DNA of 15,759 nt from an uncultured Clostridia bacterium (GCA_946186535.1 CAMHNT010000015.1:1-15759); one strand, 5' to 3'; counted from the first letter of the stretch, positions 1-6,387 are shown. A program made the numbers and translations. Notes: a model not told the origin generated them from the letters alone.

Positions 1-94
1 GATAATTCTTATAACTTCAAAAAGTAAAAACAGCAAAATATAAGCCAAAAACAAATTCAGAAATATTTTTTACATAAAGTGCCAAGGAGAAACT

Positions 95-289
95 ATGATA
101 AAAAAATATTTATTAAATATTCAAACCAAAAAAATTCATAATGGATTTTCGCCTTGCCACAGAGCAAAATCTATGAAAGAGTCAAATAAAAAATGGTTTG
201 ACAACTATGAGGAGGCGGTGAATTTTTACGAGGGCAAAAGCCGTGGAGAACCTTGCGGAATTTGTCTTAAAGACTATGAAAATGATTAA
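95..289 (+). CDS. Small Cys/His protein, possible Ada-like metal-binding fold, function unknown
   Basis: A 64-residue protein that I cannot name. It has the spacing His15, Cys21, then Phe35-x2-Tyr38-Glu-Glu-Ala41, then Cys54-x2-Cys57. That pattern resembles the small Ada-type or nuclease-associated metal-binding module, in which a His/Cys pair and a C-terminal CxxC hold a metal ion below a 'YEEA' helix. This likeness is recalled from the family, not computed. No signal peptide or membrane segment is visible. An AAGGAG ribosome site at 84-89 stands 5 bases before the ATG and supports the start. The next gene on the same strand begins 41 bases after the stop, so the two may be co-transcribed. 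The surroundings are markedly AT-rich compared with the rest of the window, which could mean foreign origin. Confidence 0.6.
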   Translation: MIKKYLLNIQTKKIHNGFSPCHRAKSMKESNKKWFDNYEEAVNFYEGKSRGEPCGICLKDYEND

Positions 290-330
290 TAAACAATTAA
301 AAATTCAGAAAGGTTAAAGGTACAATAAAA

Positions 331-633
331 ATGACAACATCAACATCTACTTCCAATAACTCTGGTAACACGGGTTGTGCATATACAATTGTTACAGTTA
401 TTATGGCGATCTTTCTCTTTGTGTCTCTTGCCATGTGCAGTTCATCGGATTCATCGGGATCGTCAAGTTCTTCTAAATCCACAACTACTTGTCCGATTTG
501 CCACAGAGAATTCTCTGACAGCAACAATTTACACAGTATTAGATGGAACGGCATGTGTGAACAGTGCTTCAAAAATTACGAATACGCTCAAGCTATGCGC
601 GGAAAAGACGTGTATGGAAACGACCTGAACTAA
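331..633 (+). CDS. Membrane-anchored small zinc-ribbon protein, function unknown
   Basis: A 100-residue protein with three visible parts. The N-terminus (1-15) is Ser/Thr/Asn-rich. One hydrophobic helix spans about residues 17-36. A Ser-rich linker (37-53) leads to a C-terminal zinc-ribbon-like module with Cys54-x2-Cys57 and Cys76-x2-Cys79. The four cysteines in CPxC...CxxC spacing would bind one zinc ion. Such modules often mediate protein or nucleic-acid contact, but nothing here tells which. AAAGG at 316-320 is a modest ribosome site 10 bases before the ATG. A strong terminator follows at 670-705. An overlapping frame (377-628) has no ribosome site and is a shadow. Function is not recognised. 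Confidence 0.6.
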   Translation: MTTSTSTSNNSGNTGCAYTIVTVIMAIFLFVSLAMCSSSDSSGSSSSSKSTTTCPICHREFSDSNNLHSIRWNGMCEQCFKNYEYAQAMRGKDVYGNDLN

Positions 634-669
634 TTATGCGTCACTGTCCGAACAGTTAATACCTAAAAC

Positions 670-705
670 CAGCAGAAATGAAACACCTCATTTCTGCTGT
701 TTTCT
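670..705 (+). terminator. Rho-independent terminator after the two small genes
   Basis: A perfect 12-bp stem (670-681 with 688-699), a 6-base loop and a TTTTCT tract on the plus strand. It ends the transcript of the 95-633 gene pair and separates it from the promoter of the next gene. Confidence 0.85.
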
Positions 706-741
706 CATACTAAAAGCAACATGATTCATACTTTATTTCTA

Positions 742-770
742 TTGCAATTGCACAGATTTTAGGATATAAT
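742..770 (+). promoter_or_regulatory. Sigma-A-like promoter of the Uma2 gene
   Basis: TTGCAA (742-747) and a perfect TATAAT (765-770) are separated by 17 bases. The gene start follows at 815, preceded by GAGG at 804-807. Confidence 0.75.
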
Positions 771-814
771 AGAATTAAAGAAAAATAATTAATTAATGAA
801 AGCGAGGTCATATT

Positions 815-1357
815 ATGTTAGCGGAAAAGTTGGAAAGATTCACTAAAGAAGACTACTATGCACTTCCCGAGGGTACGAATTCAGAACTGATAAACGGACT
901 TATCTACGATATGTCCCCTGCCCCTCTGAGGATTCATCAGAAGCTGGTAGGTAAGATTTATCACACTATTGAAGGATTTATCGAAAAAAACAACGGAAAA
1001 TGCGAGGTTTATCCTGCTCCGTTCGATGTTGAGCTTGCGGAGGATTCCGTCGTTCAGCCGGATATTTCCGTTATATGCGACCCCGGAAAGCTTACGGACA
1101 AAGGCTGCAGCGGCGCTCCCGACTGGGTAATTGAAGTAACATCGAGCAACTATGCGCATGATTATGTATACAAGCTTCAGCTGTATTATACCTACAACGT
1201 CAGGGAATACTGGATTGTAAATCCCGACAGAAAAACTGTCACGGTATATCGTTTGTCCGAAAACTATATAAGCACACCGTATACATTTGAAGATACTATC
1301 CCCGTAGGAATCTATGAAAACAAGCTCGAAATAAACATTTCGGAGATGTTGAAATGA
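815..1357 (+). CDS. Uma2/DUF820 family PD-(D/E)XK nuclease-like protein
   Basis: A 180-residue protein with the layout of the Uma2 (DUF820) family, whose members adopt a restriction-endonuclease-like fold. The visible conserved points are Glu24 in 'ELINGLIYDM', Asp83 in 'VVQPDISVICD', Glu107 in 'DWVIEVTS' and Lys120 in the 'YKLQLYYTYNVREYWIVNPD' stretch. Together they give the Asp...Glu...Lys set expected of the PD-(D/E)XK active site, so the nuclease centre appears intact. The real substrate of this family is poorly known; a DNA target is inferred from the fold only. The length is normal for the family. The gene stands alone, with its own promoter (742-770), a GAGG ribosome site 7 bases before the ATG, and its own terminator. 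No toxin-antitoxin or mobile partner lies beside it. The family is certain; the function is open. Confidence 0.88.
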   Translation: MLAEKLERFTKEDYYALPEGTNSELINGLIYDMSPAPLRIHQKLVGKIYHTIEGFIEKNNGKCEVYPAPFDVELAEDSVVQPDISVICDPGKLTDKGCSGAPDWVIEVTSSNYAHDYVYKLQLYYTYNVREYWIVNPDRKTVTVYRLSENYISTPYTFEDTIPVGIYENKLEINISEMLK

Positions 1358-1368
1358 CAAAAATAAAA

Positions 1369-1406
1369 CAGCAGTCAGAACTTCATTGAATCTGACTGCT
1401 GTTTTT
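1369..1406. terminator. Bidirectional terminator between convergent genes
   Basis: An 11-bp perfect stem (1369-1379 with 1391-1401) is followed by TTTTT on the plus strand. An A-rich tract lies before it, so the minus-strand transcript also gets a T-rich tail (TTTTATTTTT). It can therefore end both the Uma2 gene and the pduL/DUF4097 operon. Confidence 0.85.
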
Positions 1407-1467
1407 CATCGTTAATAATCTTCTAACTTAAAGGCAGACTCCGTTTTAACACGGAGCTTTGAATAAA

Positions 1468-2214
1468 TCAATATCCTTCAATCAGTGAAACATCGAGATT
1501 ACCCTTTACTGTTATTACGGTGAAAGGATATGTGCCGCTGCCGCTGACATAACTATTCAGGCTTTCACCAACATACGAAGTAAGCGTACCGGTTTTTGAC
1601 TCAAAGTCAACGCTGTAGCCTGTATTGTTGTTAACCTTTAAGCCTACATTTCCTCCATCGGTTTCAACAACCGTGTTTTTTGAATAAACGTTTTCAAATC
1701 TCACTTCACTGTTAACGTTGTTGACGGTTATATTTTCGGCGATAAGATTTTTAAAGACTACCTCGCCGTTTGTATTTACATTGATTGACTTGAGATTCTG
1801 AGCCCTTTCTCTTGGAATCCGAATCTCAACTTTTTTGAATGCGTCATCGATTACCGTTTCGTCGCTCTCAACATAAAATATCGAAAAAGTATTTCCGTCA
1901 AGAAAATAAGAAAGCCTCTCGTCCTCTCTGAGCTGGCGTGTTGCCGCCTCTTCGACGAAATAGGAAGTCTCATCGTATGCGACGATTTCAACACGGCCGC
2001 CGACCCAGTTTACATTGAGCGTATCAACAGTATCCGGAGGATAATACTCCCCCATTGCATAATATTCCGACATATCCGTAGGGTCAAGACCGTATATTTC
2101 AAGAACGTCATCGCTTTCGGCTGCTTCTATTATAGAACAGAGTCCGTTCATCAGCATCACGAGCGATATGAATATCACTCCGAATACCGAAAGGCATATA
2201 CTCCTCAGTTTCAT
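1468..2214 (-). CDS. Exported DUF4097-like beta-repeat protein
   Basis: A 248-residue protein. The N-terminus is a signal or anchor sequence: Lys2/Arg4 followed by a hydrophobic helix at about 6-27, with a possible cleavage after the Ala-rich stretch near 30-32. There is no good lipobox although Cys26 is present. From about residue 64 onward the sequence shows short alternating beta segments ('VGGRVEIVAYDE', 'NGEVVFKNL', 'SEVRFENV', 'GGNVGLKVNN', 'KGNLDVSL'). That is typical of the DUF4097/putative-adhesin right-handed beta fold. Such proteins sit outside the membrane; their partners are mostly unknown. The ATG overlaps the stop of the upstream pduL by one base (TAATG), which suggests translational coupling. 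Why a phosphotransacylase is coupled to an exported beta protein is unclear. The family call is by pattern. Confidence 0.72.
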   Translation of the reverse strand: MKLRSICLSVFGVIFISLVMLMNGLCSIIEAAESDDVLEIYGLDPTDMSEYYAMGEYYPPDTVDTLNVNWVGGRVEIVAYDETSYFVEEAATRQLREDERLSYFLDGNTFSIFYVESDETVIDDAFKKVEIRIPRERAQNLKSINVNTNGEVVFKNLIAENITVNNVNSEVRFENVYSKNTVVETDGGNVGLKVNNNTGYSVDFESKTGTLTSYVGESLNSYVSGSGTYPFTVITVKGNLDVSLIEGY

Positions 2215-2783
2215 TATGCGATAATAATTCCGTCAACCACGCCGCTGATAGCCGCTGCGTTGGCTTCGTCAGTATCGATATGCATAGCAGGCGCAAAATC
2301 CGATCTTACACGAACGACAACGTCACCGAAAGTTGTCTTTCTGCCTGTGCCGGGGTCAACCTCGACTGAAACGATCTGCTTGTCCTTGAGACCGAACTCA
2401 TCTGCTGCTTCGGGAGTAAGGTGAATGTGTCTCTTCGCTGCGATAACGCCGTTCTCAATCTGACATTCACCCTTCGGACCAACGAGCTTACATCCCGGTG
2501 TTCCTGCGATGTCTCCGCTCTCTCTGATAGGTGCGGCAATTCCGATCTTTCTTGCATCCGTAAGTGAGACCTCAACCTGAGTGTCTTTTCTGCAAGGACC
2601 GAGGATTGACATAGCGAGCTCGCCCTTCGGACCTACTACAGTAACCTTTTCCGCACATGCGAACTGTCCCGGCTGTGACAGATCTTTTTTCTTCGTAAGA
2701 GTTGCGCCTGCGCCGAACAATGTTTCAAGAACCTCCTGTGTCACATGAATATGACGCGCGGAAGTTTCAACGATAACCTTCAT
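2214..2783 (-). CDS. pduL: PduL-type phosphate propanoyltransferase (phosphotransacylase)
   Basis: A 189-residue enzyme of the PduL family. It interconverts acyl-CoA plus phosphate and acyl phosphate plus CoA, and pairs with acetate/propionate kinase to make ATP. Two copies of the family's His-x-His signature are visible: His11/His13 in 'SARHIHVT' and His119/His121 in 'AKRHIHLTPEAA', with His168 in 'MHIDTDEAN'. These are the expected zinc ligands. The two halves form the tandem beta-barrels of the family. The start at 2783 is chosen because it gives the usual 'MKVIVETSARH' N-terminus and has GGTGA just upstream. The frame stays open to 2837 but the extra residues look unlike the family. There is no microcompartment targeting extension and no shell gene nearby, so a cytosolic role in acetate or propionate formation is inferred. 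It is coupled to the DUF4097-like gene downstream. Confidence 0.92.
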   Translation of the reverse strand: MKVIVETSARHIHVTQEVLETLFGAGATLTKKKDLSQPGQFACAEKVTVVGPKGELAMSILGPCRKDTQVEVSLTDARKIGIAAPIRESGDIAGTPGCKLVGPKGECQIENGVIAAKRHIHLTPEAADEFGLKDKQIVSVEVDPGTGRKTTFGDVVVRVRSDFAPAMHIDTDEANAAAISGVVDGIIIA

Positions 2784-2849
2784 TTTTATCACCATTCCAT
2801 ATAAAATAATAATTTTATTGTCCTTATATACGGGCAATACTGCATTATT

Positions 2850-2878
2850 ATTTTACACCCATTTGGAAAAGATTGCAA
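2850..2878 (-). promoter_or_regulatory. Promoter of the pduL operon
   Basis: On the minus strand TTGCAA (2873-2878) and TAAAAT (2850-2855) are 17 bases apart, placing a start site about 60 bases before the chosen pduL ATG. Confidence 0.6.
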
Positions 2879-2905
2879 CAATATTTGAGAGAAATTTGAA
2901 CGAAA

Positions 2906-2942
2906 GCGGAAAATATCCGCTCAATAACACGGATATTTTTTT
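2906..2942 (+). promoter_or_regulatory. Two mutually exclusive hairpins in the pduL-udg divergent gap
   Basis: A 10-bp stem (2910-2919 with 2930-2939) followed by T residues looks like a plus-strand terminator. Its left arm can instead pair in a shorter hairpin (2906-2910 with 2916-2920). No gene ends just upstream on this strand and the proposed udg promoter lies further downstream, so its role is unclear. The region is AT-rich, so chance is possible. Confidence 0.35.
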
Positions 2943-2992
2943 ATATCACAAAACATCTCGTAATCCGTCCTGATTTTTTTATGCCGGACAAT

Positions 2993-3006
2993 TTACAATA
3001 TTGTAA
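2993..3006. promoter_or_regulatory. 14-bp perfect palindrome overlapping the udg -35 region
   Basis: TTACAATATTGTAA is fully self-complementary and overlaps the proposed -35 hexamer. It is placed where a dimeric repressor would block polymerase. I do not recognise the regulator. Confidence 0.45.
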
Positions 3007-3029
3007 TCCATCGTAAAATATGATAGAAT
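3001..3029 (+). promoter_or_regulatory. Probable udg promoter
   Basis: TTGTAA (3001-3006) and TAGAAT (3024-3029) are spaced 17 bases apart and lie about 45 bases before the ATG. An AAGGAG (3057-3062) followed by GGTGA serves as ribosome site. Confidence 0.6.
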
Positions 3030-3074
3030 TCTATTATAGACTTTTTAACGAAAATCAAGGAGCGGTGACGAAAA

Positions 3075-3662
3075 ATGTATGACAACTGGAAAGATCTTAA
3101 GGAAGCCTGCTACAAATGCAATAAATGCGGACTCTGCGAAACGAGGACCAATCTTGTTTTCGGAGTCGGAAATCCCAATGCGGAGGTTATGTTTATCGGG
3201 GAAGGTCCCGGAGAGCAGGAGGATCTCAAGGGTGAGCCGTTCGTAGGAAGAGGCGGTCAGCTTCTCGACAAGATGCTCGCCGTCGTTGACCTTGACAGAA
3301 ACAAAAACATCTACATCGGAAACATGGTGAAATGCCGTCCGCCGAAAAACCGTGACCCGAAACCCGAGGAGCAGGAGCAGTGCATCTTCTGGCTCAGAAA
3401 CCAGGTCAAGCTCATCAAGCCGAAAATCATCGTATGTCTCGGAAGAATATCCGCAATGAAGGTGATAAAGCCCGACATAAAGATAACGAAGGAACACGGA
3501 ATTTTCTTCGAACGAAACGGCACTCTGATGATGGCGACCCTCCACCCTGCCGCACTTCTGAGAAATCCCAACAATAAGCCTGCCGCAATGGAGGACTACT
3601 TTAAGCTTCGTGACAAGATAAACGAAATATGCGAACACACATATGATGAACAATCTTTATAA
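3075..3662 (+). CDS. udg: Family-4 uracil-DNA glycosylase ([4Fe-4S])
   Basis: A 195-residue enzyme of the type-4 uracil-DNA glycosylase family (Thermus TTUDGA-like), which removes uracil from DNA to start base-excision repair. The iron-sulphur ligands are visible as Cys15-x2-Cys18, Cys87 (in 'VKCRPP') and Cys103 (in 'EEQEQCIFWL'). The catalytic-loop motif A is 'GEGPGEQED' (42-50), and the late motif is 'HPAALLRNP' (157-165), whose His contacts the DNA or uracil. 'PFVGRGGQLLD' is also conserved. The length is typical. An additional Cys12 and Cys21 are present near the first pair. It is the first gene of a probable two-gene unit: a small membrane protein starts 22 bases after its stop. A long minus-strand frame opposite it (3045-3653) is a shadow. 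Confidence 0.95.
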   Translation: MYDNWKDLKEACYKCNKCGLCETRTNLVFGVGNPNAEVMFIGEGPGEQEDLKGEPFVGRGGQLLDKMLAVVDLDRNKNIYIGNMVKCRPPKNRDPKPEEQEQCIFWLRNQVKLIKPKIIVCLGRISAMKVIKPDIKITKEHGIFFERNGTLMMATLHPAALLRNPNNKPAAMEDYFKLRDKINEICEHTYDEQSL

Positions 3663-3684
3663 ACCGGTACTTTAAGGTGGTCAT

Positions 3685-4032
3685 ATGATGAATATTTATT
3701 TTTTACTTTTTGTTTCATTTATAGTTCTGTTTATTGCTCAAACAGTTCTTTTGGTTTTTTCGGTGATAAAGAACCGAAAAAAACTTTGGATAGCTTTGTA
3801 CATAACCGAAGGCCTGTCGCTGGGATTGTCGGGAAGTATACTGATATTTATCGATAAAATCCCATGGGCTTCACTGGATCTATGGTCTGACCTCGCCTAT
3901 ACGCTCGGCGTTTTTTTCATAGCAATGACAGCAAGCGGTTTGTATATTATACTGATAATTGTATCGGTTATTCTGAATATATTTAAATTTCATCAGGGAA
4001 AAAAGAAAGGCAATATTCAAGTAACCGAGTGA
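3685..4032 (+). CDS. Small multi-pass membrane protein, function unknown
   Basis: A 115-residue, very hydrophobic protein. Membrane helices are visible at about 4-28, 36-56 and 70-100 (the last may be two). A basic loop 'KNRKK' (29-33) sits between the first two, and the C-terminus (101-112) is Lys-rich, suggesting it faces the cytoplasm. Two adjacent ATG codons exist at 3685 and 3688. The ribosome site AAGGTGG (3674-3680) is better spaced from the second, so translation may start one codon later. The gene is 22 bases after udg and probably shares its transcript, which ends in the hairpins at 4081-4146. Nothing links it to DNA repair except position. I do not recognise the family. Confidence 0.65.
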   Translation: MMNIYFLLFVSFIVLFIAQTVLLVFSVIKNRKKLWIALYITEGLSLGLSGSILIFIDKIPWASLDLWSDLAYTLGVFFIAMTASGLYIILIIVSVILNIFKFHQGKKKGNIQVTE

Positions 4033-4080
4033 CTTTAGGAAAATGATTTCAGATACAGACAGATAATTCTTACAAAAAAC

Positions 4081-4116
4081 ACCCCATGCATGAGAAATTT
4101 TACTCGTGCATGGGGT
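4081..4116. terminator. Long GC-rich hairpin, terminator on the minus strand and perhaps the plus strand
   Basis: A 14-bp stem (4081-4094 with 4103-4116, one G-U pair) and an 8-base loop. A six-A run just before it (4074-4079) gives TTTTTT on the minus strand. On the plus strand only TTTAT follows, so termination would be weaker there. Confidence 0.65.
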
Positions 4117-4120
4117 TTAT

Positions 4121-4146
4121 AAAAATGCCGCAATGCGGCATTTTTT
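4121..4146 (+). terminator. Terminator of the udg-membrane protein unit
   Basis: TGCCGC-AAT-GCGGCA (4126-4140), extended by A5/T5 to an 11-bp stem, is followed by T residues up to 4146. It is a strong plus-strand terminator, and by symmetry it also works on the minus strand. Confidence 0.8.
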
Positions 4147-4159
4147 GAGGAATATATCG

Positions 4160-4265
4160 TTAAGGGCTCCGCCCTTAAAAACCTGCCAAAGGCGCTGCCT
4201 CTGGACTCCGCCAGCTTTTTGAAAAAAGCTGGGCAAAAACTTTAACAAGCTTCGCTATCCTTAAA
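4160..4265 (+). repeat. Interspersed three-hairpin repeat, copy 1
   Basis: The element starts with TTAAGGGCTCCGCCCTTAA (4160-4178), an 8-bp stem with a 3-base loop. A second hairpin follows at 4186-4204 (stem of 8 with one mismatch, loop GCT). A third is at 4211-4232 (10-bp stem, GA loop). The unit then runs through 'AAAAACTTTAAC' to a GCTTCGC and an ending TTAAA. The same order recurs at 8255-8356 and partly at 15714-15759. It lies between the convergent ends of the membrane protein gene and groEL. It has no coding capacity. Confidence 0.8.
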
Positions 4266-4299
4266 TTGTTGATAGTGATTTATAATCGGTCGGTCAGAG

Positions 4300-4342
4300 A
4301 AAAACCTGCCCGGGAAAGACTTCTTTCCTCGGGCAGGTTTTT
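4300..4342. terminator. groESL operon terminator
   Basis: A 12-bp stem (4301-4312 with 4330-4341) continues inward by six more pairs after a bulged T (4313-4318 with 4323-4328) to a 4-base loop. TTTTT follows on the minus strand, so it ends the groESL transcript 38 bases after the groEL stop. T5 on the plus strand makes it bidirectional. Confidence 0.9.
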
Positions 4343-4378
4343 ATGTCACTAACTTATTTCGGATTTCGCAGTAAAAAA

Positions 4379-6004
4379 TTAATACATACCGCCCATGTCA
4401 GGTGCCGGAGGTGCAGGAGGTGTTGGCTCCTTGATGTCGGCAACAAGTGACTCTGTTGTAAGAACCATTGATGCAACGGAAGCTGCGTTCTGAAGTGCGG
4501 AACGTGTTACCTTTGTCGGGTCAACGATACCTGCTGTGAGCATGTCTGCATACTCTTCAGTGAGAGCATTGAAGCCGTAGCCTACCTTGCCGGAGTTCTT
4601 GATGTTCTCAACGATAACCGAACCCTCAAGACCTGCGTTTGCTGCGATCTGGCGAACAGGTTCTTCAAGTGCCTTAAGAACGATCTGTACGCCTGTCTTT
4701 TCGTCGCCGTCAACCTTTGAAAGCTCTGCCTCAACAGCCGGGATCGCATTCATGAGCGCTGTGCCGCCGCCTGCAACGATACCCTCTTCAACTGCTGCCT
4801 TTGTTGCTGCGAGTGCGTCCTCGATGCGGAGCTTCTTCTCCTTCATCTCGATCTCGGTAGCTGCGCCTACCTTGATAACTGCAACGCCGCCTGCGAGCTT
4901 TGCGAGTCTCTCCTGAAGCTTCTCTCTGTCGAATTCGGATGTTGTTGTTTCGAGCTGAGCACGGATCTGTGCAACTCTTGACTTGATATCGTCGGAGTCG
5001 CCCTGACCGTCAACGATGATTGTGTTCTCCTTGTCGACCTTTACCTGTCTTGCACGGCCGAGCTGTGAAATATCCGTGTCCTTAAGCTCAAGACCGAGGT
5101 CGGAGCTGATAACCTGACCGCCTGTGAGAATAGCGATATCCTGGAGCATTTCCTTTCTTCTGTCACCGAAGCCCGGAGCCTTTACTGCAACGCATGTGAA
5201 TGTTCCGCGGAGCTTGTTGAGGATAAGAGTTGTGAGAGCCTCGCCCTCTACGTCCTCTGCAATGATAACGAGCTTCTTGCCGGACTGTACGATCTGCTCG
5301 AGGAGCGGAAGGATTTCCTGTGTTGTGGAAATTTTCTTGTCTGTGATGAGAATGTATGCGTCGTCGATCTCAGCGACCATTTTGTCTGTATCTGTAACCA
5401 TGTAAGGAGCGATGTAGCCTCTGTCGAACATCATACCCTCAACAACCTCGGAATATGTCTCGGCTGTCTTGGACTCCTCAACAGTGATAACGCCGTCGTT
5501 TGAAACCTTATCCATAGCCTCTGCGATGAGGTTGCCGATGTACTCGTCGGCGGAAGAAATTGTAGCAACTCTTGCGATATCCTCCGAACCGCTTACCTGC
5601 TTCGAATTCTCGACTACAGCGTTAACTGCTGCGTCAACCGCTGTCTGGATACCCTTTTTGAGAACCATCGGGTTTGCGCCTGCGGTAACGTTCTTCATAC
5701 CCTCTCTGATGAGAGCCTGTGCAAGAAGAGTAGCCGTTGTTGTACCGTCGCCGGCAACGTCGTTTGTCTTTACAGAAACTTCCTTCACGAGCTGTGCGCC
5801 CATGTTTTCGAAAGGATCGTCAAGCTCGATTTCCTTTGCTATAGTAACACCGTCGTTTGTGATGAGCGGAGCGCCGAACTTCTTGTCGAGAACAACGTTT
5901 CTGCCCTTCGGTCCGAGTGTGATTTTTACTGTATCCGCAAGCTGGTCGATACCTGCTTTCAATGCCTTGCGAGCTTCCTCGCCGTAAATGATCTGCTTAG
6001 CCAT
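4379..6004 (-). CDS. groL: Chaperonin GroEL (Hsp60)
   Basis: A 541-residue 60-kDa chaperonin of the usual length. Fourteen subunits form the double ring that encloses non-native proteins and refolds them with ATP and the GroES lid in the cytosol. ATP-site elements are visible: 'LGPKGRNVVLD' (30-40), 'GDGTTTATLL' (85-94) and the catalytic Asp396 in 'RIEDALAATKAAVEEG'. The apical domain (about 190-370) carries 'PGFGDRRKEML'. The C-terminus is a Pro-rich stretch followed by 'DMGGMY', a short form of the Gly-Gly-Met tail that lines the cavity floor. GGAGG stands just before the ATG. It is the second gene of groES-groEL, 35 bases after groES, and is controlled by the CIRCE site at 6361-6387. The opposite-strand frames here are shadows of its codon bias. 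Confidence 0.99.
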   Translation of the reverse strand: MAKQIIYGEEARKALKAGIDQLADTVKITLGPKGRNVVLDKKFGAPLITNDGVTIAKEIELDDPFENMGAQLVKEVSVKTNDVAGDGTTTATLLAQALIREGMKNVTAGANPMVLKKGIQTAVDAAVNAVVENSKQVSGSEDIARVATISSADEYIGNLIAEAMDKVSNDGVITVEESKTAETYSEVVEGMMFDRGYIAPYMVTDTDKMVAEIDDAYILITDKKISTTQEILPLLEQIVQSGKKLVIIAEDVEGEALTTLILNKLRGTFTCVAVKAPGFGDRRKEMLQDIAILTGGQVISSDLGLELKDTDISQLGRARQVKVDKENTIIVDGQGDSDDIKSRVAQIRAQLETTTSEFDREKLQERLAKLAGGVAVIKVGAATEIEMKEKKLRIEDALAATKAAVEEGIVAGGGTALMNAIPAVEAELSKVDGDEKTGVQIVLKALEEPVRQIAANAGLEGSVIVENIKNSGKVGYGFNALTEEYADMLTAGIVDPTKVTRSALQNAASVASMVLTTESLVADIKEPTPPAPPAPDMGGMY

Positions 6005-6039
6005 AATTATGTTACCTCCAATTTGAGTTATAGTTCGAA

Positions 6040-6324
6040 TTATTCAACAACTGCGAGAATATCGGACTGACGAACGATTGTGTATTCCTCACCGTCAACC
6101 TTTACTTTTGTGCCTGCATAGTTGTTTGTGAGAACCTTGTCGCCAACGTTGATCTGCATGACAACGTCCTTGCCGTCAACGACTCCGCCGGGTCCTACTG
6201 CAACTACGTTTGCGAACTGAGGCTTCTCCTGAGCTGCCGCTGCGAGAACGATACCGCTCTTTGTTTTTTCCTCTGCCTTCTCGGCTTTTAATACTACTCT
6301 GTCCAAAAGTGGCTTGATAGTCAT
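6040..6324 (-). CDS. groS: Co-chaperonin GroES (Hsp10)
   Basis: A 94-residue protein of standard GroES length. It forms the seven-membered lid on GroEL. The N-terminal 'MTIKPLLDRVVLKAEKAEEK' leads into the mobile GroEL-binding loop at about 17-34 ('KTKSGIVL'). 'VVAVGPGGVVDGK' and 'GDKVLTNNYAGTKVKVDGEEYTIVRQSDILAVV' are the conserved barrel and roof strands. AAGGAGG lies about 8 bases before the ATG. It is the first gene of the heat-shock operon, with promoter and CIRCE upstream and groEL 35 bases downstream. A longer minus-strand frame at 6176-6367 runs through the CIRCE and is not real. Confidence 0.98.
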   Translation of the reverse strand: MTIKPLLDRVVLKAEKAEEKTKSGIVLAAAAQEKPQFANVVAVGPGGVVDGKDVVMQINVGDKVLTNNYAGTKVKVDGEEYTIVRQSDILAVVE

Positions 6325-6360
6325 AATATATTCCTCCTTGGGTTAATTGTTTCTTTTGTT

Positions 6361-6387
6361 TTAGCACTCCACATCTCCGAGTGCTAA
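6361..6387. promoter_or_regulatory. CIRCE operator (HrcA binding site)
   Basis: A perfect inverted repeat TTAGCACTC, nine bases, GAGTGCTAA. It lies 4 bases downstream of the groESL -10 box, where HrcA bound to it represses transcription until heat stress. The hrcA gene is not in the window. Confidence 0.97.

Noticed and set aside
815..1357. Uma2 gene as part of a defence or toxin-antitoxin system
   Set aside because: It is flanked by its own promoter and terminator and has no adjacent partner gene; the family is commonly found as single genes.
881..1360. 159-codon minus-strand frame opposite the Uma2 gene
   Set aside because: No start signal or known motif; it is explained by the plus-strand gene with its promoter, ribosome site and catalytic motifs.
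1439..1456. 6-bp hairpin after the DUF4097 gene as a terminator
   Set aside because: It lacks a T tract on either strand; the real terminator lies just beyond at 1369-1406.
2784..2837. N-terminal extension of PduL, which could have been a microcompartment-targeting peptide
   Set aside because: It is not amphipathic, lacks a good ribosome site, and the family N-terminus begins at 2783; no shell genes are nearby.
3045..3653. 202-codon open frame on the minus strand opposite udg
   Set aside because: It mirrors the codon pattern of the certain udg gene, has no ribosome site or recognisable domain, and runs into the udg promoter region.
4587..5987. Three plus-strand open frames opposite groEL
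   Set aside because: They are Ser/Ala/Thr-rich translations typical of the reverse of a strongly biased gene, with no ribosome sites.
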